Assembly: GCA_016713535.1 (NCBI GenBank) | Contig: JADJOY010000021.1 | Coordinates: 1-64,000 of the forward strand | DNA from: Deltaproteobacteria bacterium | Lineage (GTDB): Bacteria; JADJOY01 | DNA: 64,000 nucleotides | Direction of reading: 5' to 3' | Part shown: positions 57,765-64,000 of the stretch, in pieces | How positions within the stretch are numbered: position 1 is the first letter of the stretch | Layout: each line of letters begins with the position of its first letter | Position numbers and translations under genes: made by a program | The notes under the pieces: generated by a model | Database searches by the model: none | What the model was told of the DNA's origin: nothing | The model's input: only the letters and a program-made list of their open reading frames with translations

Positions 57765-58664
57765 TCAGCCCGCGTGCCCGGGGTCCGCGACCGGGGCCGG
57801 TGGGCGATGAACGTGCCGGTCCTTGCACTCCTGCTCGCGCCCCCGCACCACGCGCTCGCCCGCGAGGAGGCCGGTGGTCTCGGTGACGACGGTGCGCTGA
57901 CCCTCGCGGTGCTCGCCGTCGTAGAAGTAGAGCAGCACCCAGTCGTGGGTGCGCCCCAGCTCGTGCGCGCGCGCGGTGTTCGAGAAGATCGCCGTGAAGT
58001 GCCATGGGCCGCGCTCGGTGTGGAGGATCGGCAGCCACGCGCGTCCCGCGGGGTTGAGGCGGCGCGGCGCGATCGTGGGGAGGAGCCCGCGCTCCGCCAG
58101 CTCACGGTACTGCCGGTCGACGTCGAGGAGGAACTCGACGGCAGGTTCGGCGAGCGCGCCGCCGGCCGGCGGACGGGGCCGGGAGCGGACGCGATCGAGG
58201 AGGCTCGCGAGGCCGGCGCGGACCACGGCGACCCGACGAGGCCCGAAGCCCGGGATGCTCCCTAGCCGGCCCTCGTGAACGGCCGCCTCCAGCGCCTCCA
58301 GGGTGTCGACGTGGAGCGCGTCGTGGAGGCGACGGGCGAGCGCGGGGCCTACTCCGGGGATCGCGCGGAACACCGTCGTCGGATCGAGCGTGCCGCGCAA
58401 CCGCTCGAGCTGGCTCCACCGACCCGTGAGCACGAGCTCGCGAATCGCGGCGGCGATCGACTCGCCGACGCCCGGGAGCGCCATGAGCCCGTCGACGCCC
58501 CGCGCGGCGAATACGGCACCGACGTCTTGCTCGGCCGCTTCCAGGGTCGCGGCCGCCCTACGGTAAGCACCGATGCGGAAGGGGTTGGCGCCCTGCGCGG
58601 CGAGCAGCTCCGCGGTCTCGCGCATGCGCTCGGCGATCTGGCGGTTGATCTCGCTGCACGTCAT
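57765..58664 (-). CDS. Helix-hairpin-helix DNA-binding protein (Pol beta/PolX N-terminal type)
   Basis: 299 residues from ATG 58664. The N-terminal 8-kDa-like domain (INRQIAERMRETAELLAAQG, RIGAYRRAAATLEAAEQDV) resembles the lyase domain of family X polymerases. Two hairpin motifs follow (LPGVGESIAAAIREL and IPGVGPALARRLHDAL, with IPGFGPRR). The C-terminal domain (HFTAIFSNTARAHELGRTHDWVLLYF, GRERVVRGREQEC-like) is conserved in this group but has no polymerase residues. It is likely a DNA-repair accessory protein. It is convergent with the beta-propeller gene. Confidence 0.8.
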   Translation of the reverse strand: MTCSEINRQIAERMRETAELLAAQGANPFRIGAYRRAAATLEAAEQDVGAVFAARGVDGLMALPGVGESIAAAIRELVLTGRWSQLERLRGTLDPTTVFRAIPGVGPALARRLHDALHVDTLEALEAAVHEGRLGSIPGFGPRRVAVVRAGLASLLDRVRSRPRPPAGGALAEPAVEFLLDVDRQYRELAERGLLPTIAPRRLNPAGRAWLPILHTERGPWHFTAIFSNTARAHELGRTHDWVLLYFYDGEHREGQRTVVTETTGLLAGERVVRGREQECKDRHVHRPPAPVADPGHAG

Positions 58665-59232
58665 CGCGAGCCCACGGTCTCCGATCGCGGGCCGAGCCCG
58701 GTCGACGAGCGACTCCCCACGGCGAGGCGCAGCGCGATCGGTTGGAGGAAGGTCGACAAGCGACGGTGTGCCGTCCGGCGAGGGCTGCGCTCCTCGACAG
58801 TGTGTTCCAGGCCCCACTCGCGCGTCGACGGGCTGCGTACGGAGGCCCACCGCCCTCGTTTTGCTTGCCGTCGGAGCCTCCCACCACGGGTCGAGGGCGC
58901 GGCTCGGTAGGGTCCTCGGCGGGGCGAGCGCGGCTCGGTGGCGGTCGTCGGCGTGATTCTTCGCCGCGTTGCGTCGTGCCTTGACAGAAGGAGAGACGGC
59001 TCGTTACACCGAGATCGCCTGTTCGTGTCGACAGTGGACGAGGTGGTCGACAGGACCAGGTGATCTCGAGCCTTCACCTCCCCCGACCCACCCACGGCGT
59101 ATGCCGAGCCCCGCTCGTGAGCGCCGGGTGGTGGGGGAAGGACCACGAAGGCGGTCAGCGAAGGCGACGGTCGGCCCCCGGGCGATCCGCCTTCATCCGG
59201 CGCCGACGACGCGCCACGGAGAGTGACGAGCG
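58665..59232. other. Intergenic region upstream of the nuo operon; one candidate promoter
   Basis: 568 bp between the divergent helix-hairpin-helix gene and nuoB. I found no credible CDS. TTGACA at 58981, a perfect -35, is followed after 17 bases by TTACAC, a poor -10, about 220 bp before nuoB. GTCGAC occurs twice just downstream (59031-59055). No hairpin elements of the type seen elsewhere are obvious here. Confidence 0.4.
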
Positions 59233-59740
59233 ATGGGTCTCGAGCACGTCCTGGCCGAGAGCGCCATCACGTCCCGTCTCGAGGACGCGATCAACTGGGC
59301 GCGGAAGTATTCCTTCTTCCTGTACCCGTTCGTGACCGCCTGCTGCGGCATGGAGTTCATGTCGGTGGCGGGACCGCGGTACGACATCGACCGCTTCGGC
59401 GCGGCCTATCCGCGCTTCTCGCCGCGCCAGTCGGATCTCCTCATGGTGGTGGGAACGATCACCCATCGCCAGGCGCCGTTCCTCGCGCGTCTACGACCAG
59501 ATGTGCGAGCCGAAGTGGGTGATGGCGTTCGGCGCCTGCACCTGTTCGGGTGGGCCCTACAACAACTACGCGACGTTGCAGGGGATCGACCGGGTCATCC
59601 CCGTGGACGTGTACGTCCCGGGTTGCCCGCCGCGTCCGGAAGCTGTGCTCGATGGCCTCATGAAGCTGCAAGACAAGGTGCAGGGCGAGCGCGTTCCCGC
59701 GACCGGCCGGCACAAGGATCTGGTGGTTCTGCCGGCCTGA
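59233..59740 (+). CDS. nuoB: NADH-quinone oxidoreductase subunit B, one frameshift
   Basis: About 169 residues. [10 protein letters not shown]-type CCGMEF, then, after a frame change near 59488, [18 protein letters not shown] and [21 protein letters not shown] supply the four Cys ligands of cluster N2, the last Fe-S cluster before quinone. It is the first gene of the cluster; nuoA is absent upstream. Because NuoB is essential for complex I, the frameshift is most likely a sequence error. Confidence 0.9.
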
Positions 59741-59809
59741 GCCGGTTCGCTCGATTCACTCCGTACCGCGCGACGCGCTCGCTTTCGCCGCGGCCACCGA
59801 GAGGACGCC

Positions 59810-61423
59810 CTGGACTCCACCGCAACGCCCGCCACGGTCACGTTCACCATCGATGGCCGGAGTCTGACCGTGCCCAAGGGCACCACGGTGCTCTCGGCCG
59901 CCCTGGATGCGGGGATCCACGTCCCGCACTACTGTTTCCATCCCAAGCTCTCGATCGACGGCTCGTGCCGGATGTGCCTCGTGCACGTCGAGAAGGCACC
60001 CAAGCTCCAGATCTCCTGCAACACGGCCGCGACCGACGGCATGGTCGTGAAGACCGACACGCCCGCGGTCCTCGAGGCGCGCAAGGGGGTGATGGAGCTG
60101 CTGCTCGTCAACCACCCCCTCGATTGTCCGATCTGCGACCAGGCGGGCGAGTGCAAGCTCCAGGAGTTCGCGTTCCAGCACGGACGCGGCTACGGGCGCA
60201 CCGAGGACGTACGGCGAAAGGCGCCCAAGCGGACCGAGATCGGCCCGCGGGTGGTGTTCGACCAGGAGCGTTGCATCCTGTGCCGGCGCTGCGTGCGGTT
60301 CACCGCCGAGATCTCGGGGACCCGCGAGCTCGCGGTCCTCAACATGGGCGATCGCTCGTTCATCTCCACCTATCCGGGCCAGCCGCTCGACAATCCGTAC
60401 TCCATCAACACCGCCGACATCTGCCCGGTGGGTGCGCTGCTCTCGACGGAGTTCCACCACAAGCTCAGGGTGTGGTTCCTCAACGAGACGCCGGGCGTGT
60501 GCACGAGCTGCTCGCGCGGCTGCAACGTGAACGTGGGCGGCTACAAGGACCGCGTGTGGCGGCTCACGCCGCGCCGCAACGACGCCGTGAACGACACGTG
60601 GATGTGTGACCACGGGCGCCTCAACATCGACTACGTGAACGACGAGCGCCGGGCCCGCGGTGCCGCGCTACGCACCGCGACGGATGGCTTCGAGGAGCTG
60701 CCGTTCGCGCTGGCGATCCGTCGGCTCGCGGATTGGGTGGCCGAGGTCAAGGCACAGCATGGGCCGCAGTCGGTCGCGGTGGTCGCCTCGCCACAGCTCA
60801 CCAACGAAGAGGCGTTCTTGCTGCGTCGCTTGGTGCGCGACGTGTGGGGCACCTCGATGCTCGCCGTTCCGGTGCCGATGGGTGAGGGCGACGACTTCCT
60901 CGTCCGGCCCGAGAAGGCCGCCAACGGCCGCGGCTTCGCGGACCTGGACGTGCCGGGTGCTTCACTGGACCAGGTGCTCGACGAGTGCACCGCGGGCCGC
61001 GTGAAGCTGCTCTACGTGATCGGCAGCGAGATGCTCTCGGTCGCCGGCGAGGCGCGAGTGCGGCGCGCGCTGAGCGGAGTCGAGAGAGTCGTGAACCACG
61101 ACATCCTGCCGACCACGATCAGCGATCACGCGAGCCTGGTGATCGGTGGCTGTACGTGGGCCGAGAAGAGCGGTACCTACACCAACTTCGAGGGGCGGGT
61201 TCAGGCGATCCGCGCGGCGATCAGCCCGCCGGGCGGCAACCTCACCGAGGGTGAGGTGTTCGCGCGGCTGATCGCCTCGCACGGCGGCGCCAGCGAGCAC
61301 TTCGACGCGGATCGGGTGCTGCGCGCCATCGCGGCGAGCGTGCCCGCGTACGGGAGTGTCACCCCCGAGGCGGTCCAGCCGGGCGGAGTCGCCACCGGAG
61401 ACGCCGCTCAGCCGGCGGCCTGA
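59810..61423 (+). CDS. nuoG: NADH-quinone oxidoreductase subunit G, short form, unusual start
   Basis: About 537 residues. The N-terminal ferredoxin-like [2Fe-2S] domain has YCFHP, GSCRMC and QISC; then HPLDCPICDQAGEC, the cluster pair in CILCRRCVRF, and CTSCSRGCNVNV. The C-terminal molybdopterin-oxidoreductase-like domain is reduced, as in short NuoG of several phyla. No ATG, GTG or TTG precedes the conserved TVTFTIDGRSLTVPKG in frame close by. CTG at 59810 follows GAGAGGA, so either CTG is used or the A of an ATG (CCC-TGGAC) was lost. The fallback GTG at 59870 would cut into the domain. Confidence 0.85.
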   Translation: MDSTATPATVTFTIDGRSLTVPKGTTVLSAALDAGIHVPHYCFHPKLSIDGSCRMCLVHVEKAPKLQISCNTAATDGMVVKTDTPAVLEARKGVMELLLVNHPLDCPICDQAGECKLQEFAFQHGRGYGRTEDVRRKAPKRTEIGPRVVFDQERCILCRRCVRFTAEISGTRELAVLNMGDRSFISTYPGQPLDNPYSINTADICPVGALLSTEFHHKLRVWFLNETPGVCTSCSRGCNVNVGGYKDRVWRLTPRRNDAVNDTWMCDHGRLNIDYVNDERRARGAALRTATDGFEELPFALAIRRLADWVAEVKAQHGPQSVAVVASPQLTNEEAFLLRRLVRDVWGTSMLAVPVPMGEGDDFLVRPEKAANGRGFADLDVPGASLDQVLDECTAGRVKLLYVIGSEMLSVAGEARVRRALSGVERVVNHDILPTTISDHASLVIGGCTWAEKSGTYTNFEGRVQAIRAAISPPGGNLTEGEVFARLIASHGGASEHFDADRVLRAIAASVPAYGSVTPEAVQPGGVATGDAAQPAA

Positions 61424-61475
61424 GCCATAAGCCTCGCACGGGTTCGACGAAGAAAGCGCATCGGGAGCCACGTTC

Positions 61476-62027
61476 ATGCCGGGCAGCGTCATCACGGTTC
61501 GTCGCGACCAGGCGGAGACCCTGCTCGCGCGGATCTACCTGTGGGAGATCGTCAAGGGCTGCGTGATCACGGCGCGGCACTTCTGGCGCAACCTGATCGG
61601 CTACATGATCGGCCGACGCCGCACGTTCGTCGTGAACTGGCCCGAGGAGAAGGTCGGATACTCGCCGGCGTTCCGCGGGATGCCGGTGCTGGTGCAGATG
61701 GAGAACGGCGCCGAGCGCTGCGTGGCCTGCGGGCTCTGCGAGAAGGCGTGTCCGACGGACTGCATCACGATCTTCCCGGAGGAGGTCGGCGACGGCATCC
61801 AGCGCCGGCCCAAGGTCTTCGACATCGCCATCGACCGCTGCATGTTCTGCGGTCTGTGCGAGGAGGCTTGTCCCGAGGAGGCGATCGTCATGAGCCGCCG
61901 CGTCGAGGTCGCATCGATCACCAAGGAAGGGTGCCTGTGGCACAAGGAGGACCTGCTCACGCCGGCCTCGGAGCTCCCGATCCGACTTGGCCACATTCGC
62001 AACGGCTACGACCGGAGCCCGAACTGA
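61476..62027 (+). CDS. nuoI: NADH-quinone oxidoreductase subunit I
   Basis: Intact, 183 residues. Two [4Fe-4S] motifs, CVACGLCEKACPTDC and CMFCGLCEEACPEEA, carry clusters N6a and N6b. An amphipathic N-terminal helix (LWEIVKGCVITARHFWRNL) lies against the membrane arm. It directly follows nuoG and precedes nuoC by one base, a placement unlike the usual nuoH-I-J order. Confidence 0.95.
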   Translation: MPGSVITVRRDQAETLLARIYLWEIVKGCVITARHFWRNLIGYMIGRRRTFVVNWPEEKVGYSPAFRGMPVLVQMENGAERCVACGLCEKACPTDCITIFPEEVGDGIQRRPKVFDIAIDRCMFCGLCEEACPEEAIVMSRRVEVASITKEGCLWHKEDLLTPASELPIRLGHIRNGYDRSPN

Positions 62028-62028
62028 C

Positions 62029-62541
62029 ATGAGCGGCGCGAACTTCCCCCAGCGGCGCACCGATCCGGTGTTGCCGCGCCTCACGGAGCGATTCGGAGAC
62101 GCGATCGTCGGCACGCACAGCCAGCACGGCGACGAGACCGCCGTCGTGGCGCGTGACTCGCTCCACGACGTGATGGCGTTCCTGCGCGACGACCCGGACC
62201 TCAGCTTCGACATGCCGACCGACGTCACGGTGGTCGACCATCTGCCGCGCACGCCGCGCTTCGAGGTCGCCTATCACCTGACCTCGACGCGTGACCTGCG
62301 CCGCATCCGCGTCAAGGTGCAGCTCGACGCGAGCGACGCGCGGGTCGCGAGCGTCAAGGATCTGTGGCCCGGGATGGACTGGCACGAGCGCGAGGCCTAC
62401 GACATGTACGGTGTCACGTTCGACGGACACGGCGACCTGCGCCGCATCCTGCTCTATCCCGAGTTCCAGGGGCACCCGCTCCGCAAGGACTACCCGAAGA
62501 CCCGCCGCCAGCCGCGCCTCGGCATCGAGGACCCGGGCTGA
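62029..62541 (+). CDS. nuoC: NADH-quinone oxidoreductase subunit C
   Basis: 170 residues from ATG 62029, one base after the nuoI stop. VTVVDHLPRTPRFEVAYHLTS, SVKDLWPGMDWHEREAYDMYGVTFDGHGDLRRILL and FQGHPLRKDYP are the 30-kDa subunit signatures. It belongs to the hydrophilic connecting module with NuoB, D and I. It is separate from nuoD, not fused. Confidence 0.95.
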   Translation: MSGANFPQRRTDPVLPRLTERFGDAIVGTHSQHGDETAVVARDSLHDVMAFLRDDPDLSFDMPTDVTVVDHLPRTPRFEVAYHLTSTRDLRRIRVKVQLDASDARVASVKDLWPGMDWHEREAYDMYGVTFDGHGDLRRILLYPEFQGHPLRKDYPKTRRQPRLGIEDPG

Positions 62542-62581
62542 CCCGGGACCACGCACGAGAGGCGACAGACCGGAACCGACG

Positions 62582-63835
62582 ATGGCCGAGCCCGCGACCG
62601 CACCCGCTCTCGACTTCCTCGAGGTCGAGCTTCCCGAGGGGTTCAACGACCCGATCGGCGAGGAGTTCGAGATTCGCCCGATGGTGTTGCCGATGGGGCC
62701 TTCCCATCCGGCGATGCATGGCACCGTCCGCATCGTGCTGAAGCTCGAGGGCGAGACCGTCGTCGACGCCGACGTTCAGGTCGGCTACCTGCACCGCGGC
62801 TTCGAGAAGGAGTGCGAGTCCGGGACCTGGGAGCAGGCGATCCCGTACACCGATCGCCTCAACTACAACTCGGCGATCATCTGCAACCTGGGCTACTGCC
62901 TCGCGGTCGAGAAGCTGCTCGGCATCGAGGTGCCGCCGCGGGCTCAGGCGCTGCGCGTGCTCGCGAGCGAGCTCTCGCGCATGGGCGACCACTTCACCTG
63001 CGTCGGCGCGGGCGGCCTCGAGCTCGGCGCGATGAGTGCCTTCCTGTACGCGGTCGAGGCGCGCGAGATGTTGTGGGACCTCGTCGAGGACCTGTGCGGC
63101 GCGCGGGTGACGAACAACTACGTCAGGATCGGCGGGCTGTCCCAGGACCTCCGCGAGGGCTTCGCCGACCGGTTGAAAACCACGTTCGCGAAGGTGGACG
63201 AGCTCTACTCGGACGTCGACAAGCTGCTCACCGCGAACCGGATCTTCGTCGATCGGCTCAAGAACACCGGGCTGCTCTCCAAGGACCGCGCGATCGCCTG
63301 GGGGCAGACGGGACCGGTGCTGCGGGCGACGGGTGTGCCGTACGACATCCGCAAGGCGTTCCCCTACAGCGGCTACGAGCGCTACGACTTCGACGTCCCG
63401 GTCGGCAGCGTGGGCGACAACTACGACCGCTTCCTGATCCGCATGGAAGAGCTGCGCCAGAGCATCCGGATCATCGAGCAGGTGCTGAAGGACCTGCCGG
63501 GCGGCCCCGTGAACGTCGACGATCCCAAGGTGCGCTGGCCGGCCAAGACCCGCGTGTTCACGCGCATGGAAGAGCTCATCGACCAGTTCATGCTGGTGAC
63601 GGGCGGCATCCGTGTGCCGGCGGGCGAGGGCTACGTCGCCGTCGAAGGCGCCAACGGCGAGCTCGGCTTCTACGTGGTCAGCGATGGCTCGGGTCACCCG
63701 GTCAAGATGCGCTGTCGTAGCCCGAGCTTCGCGAACACCAGCGCGCTGCGCGAGATGATCATCGGCAGCATGATCGCCGACATCATTCCCACGTTCGACC
63801 TGCTCAACATGATCGGTGGGGAGTGCGACCGATGA
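62582..63835 (+). CDS. nuoD: NADH-quinone oxidoreductase subunit D
   Basis: Intact, 417 residues. MGPSHPAMHGTVRIVL, VGYLHRGFEKECE, YTDRLNYNSAIICN, SELSRMGDHFTCVG and GSMIADIIPTFDLLNMIGGECDR are the 49-kDa subunit blocks; conserved His and Tyr residues line the quinone site with NuoB. The stop overlaps the nuoE start (ATGA). Confidence 0.95.
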   Translation: MAEPATAPALDFLEVELPEGFNDPIGEEFEIRPMVLPMGPSHPAMHGTVRIVLKLEGETVVDADVQVGYLHRGFEKECESGTWEQAIPYTDRLNYNSAIICNLGYCLAVEKLLGIEVPPRAQALRVLASELSRMGDHFTCVGAGGLELGAMSAFLYAVEAREMLWDLVEDLCGARVTNNYVRIGGLSQDLREGFADRLKTTFAKVDELYSDVDKLLTANRIFVDRLKNTGLLSKDRAIAWGQTGPVLRATGVPYDIRKAFPYSGYERYDFDVPVGSVGDNYDRFLIRMEELRQSIRIIEQVLKDLPGGPVNVDDPKVRWPAKTRVFTRMEELIDQFMLVTGGIRVPAGEGYVAVEGANGELGFYVVSDGSGHPVKMRCRSPSFANTSALREMIIGSMIADIIPTFDLLNMIGGECDR

Positions 63836-64000
63836 GCGCCGCCGAAGCCCGCGTGCTCGCGCCCGTCCTGCCGCCCGAGGTGGTGGCGGCGATCGAGGCG
63901 GAGATTCCGAACTACCCCGTCAAGAAGGGCGCGATGATGAACTCGCTTCATCACGTGCAGAAGGCGCTCGGGTGGATCCCGCGCGACGCGATGGTGGAGG
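63832..64000 (+). CDS. nuoE: NADH-quinone oxidoreductase subunit E, 3' partial
   Basis: The first 56 residues of the 24-kDa subunit (AIEAEIPNYPVKKGAMMNSLHH, VQKALGWIPRDAMVE) run off the right edge. Its [2Fe-2S] cysteines lie beyond the window. The block matches the NuoE helical bundle, and the order after nuoD is canonical, so the call is secure. nuoF is expected next. Confidence 0.85.
   Translation, partial: MSAAEARVLAPVLPPEVVAAIEAEIPNYPVKKGAMMNSLHHVQKALGWIPRDAMVE

Overview
The window is very G+C-rich DNA from a Gram-negative bacterium. It carries inner-core LPS genes (heptosyltransferases, a Kdo kinase, a heptose-phosphate kinase), an O-antigen ligase, several lipoproteins and an outer-membrane porin. 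The gene order yicC-remA-gmk-rel, the short NuoG and the mix of acyl-CoA dehydrogenases, amidohydrolases and a KshA-like Rieske oxygenase suggest an uncultured soil or aquatic lineage of the old 'deltaproteobacterial' grade (Myxococcota, Desulfobacterota or Binatota-like). That placement is inference. I saw no rRNA, tRNA, CRISPR array or intact transposase.

Layout. (1) 1-12317: tail of a GAF/BTAD regulator, then a respiratory nitrate reductase (or nitrite oxidoreductase) locus: membrane-anchored dihaem cytochrome c, narG, narH, narJ, narI, a carboxymuconolactone-decarboxylase-like protein, a divergent Fur-family regulator, a second TorD-type chaperone and an alginate-export-type porin. (2) 12572-26071: a catabolic region. 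A TetR regulator diverges from an acyl-CoA dehydrogenase; a radical SAM gene is cut by what looks like an IS end; a reverse-strand run holds a class I isoprenoid enzyme-like protein, two amidohydrolases and a Rieske oxygenase. The Rieske promoter has a 21-bp palindrome that closely matches the TetR/acyl-CoA dehydrogenase intergenic site. Then come Dps, a 224-bp tandem repeat array, an XRE regulator, a small membrane protein, an alpha/beta hydrolase and another acyl-CoA dehydrogenase. (3) 26322-29762: a secreted thrombospondin-3 repeat protein, about 1 kb of repeats, and a catalase-fold lipoprotein. (4) 29885-40240: LPS core genes running into yicC, remA, gmk, rel, a HEAT-repeat gene and an SGNH hydrolase. 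(5) 40323-44811: an FG-GAP lipoprotein and two tandem paralogous secreted proteins of unknown function, with a clear sigma-70 promoter and a terminator. (6) 44885-58664: a palindromic MITE, a surface polysaccharide cluster, a large repeat lipoprotein, a GMC dehydrogenase pair, a beta-propeller lipoprotein and a helix-hairpin-helix protein. (7) 59233-64000: complex I genes in the unusual order nuoB-G-I-C-D-E.

Two features run through the whole window. About fifteen genes, including housekeeping ones, are broken by one or a few single-base indels, often in G/C runs. Sequencing or assembly error is more likely than gene decay, so I annotate these as single genes and note where the frame changes. 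Second, the intergenic DNA is full of short perfect hairpins whose stems vary freely while the loop (ACGGAG, ACGAAG, AGGA, TCAC) and the flank (CTCCAG, GCTACG, CTACAC) stay fixed. They occur singly, in pairs and in large tandem arrays, and are the best candidate for an undescribed element family here.
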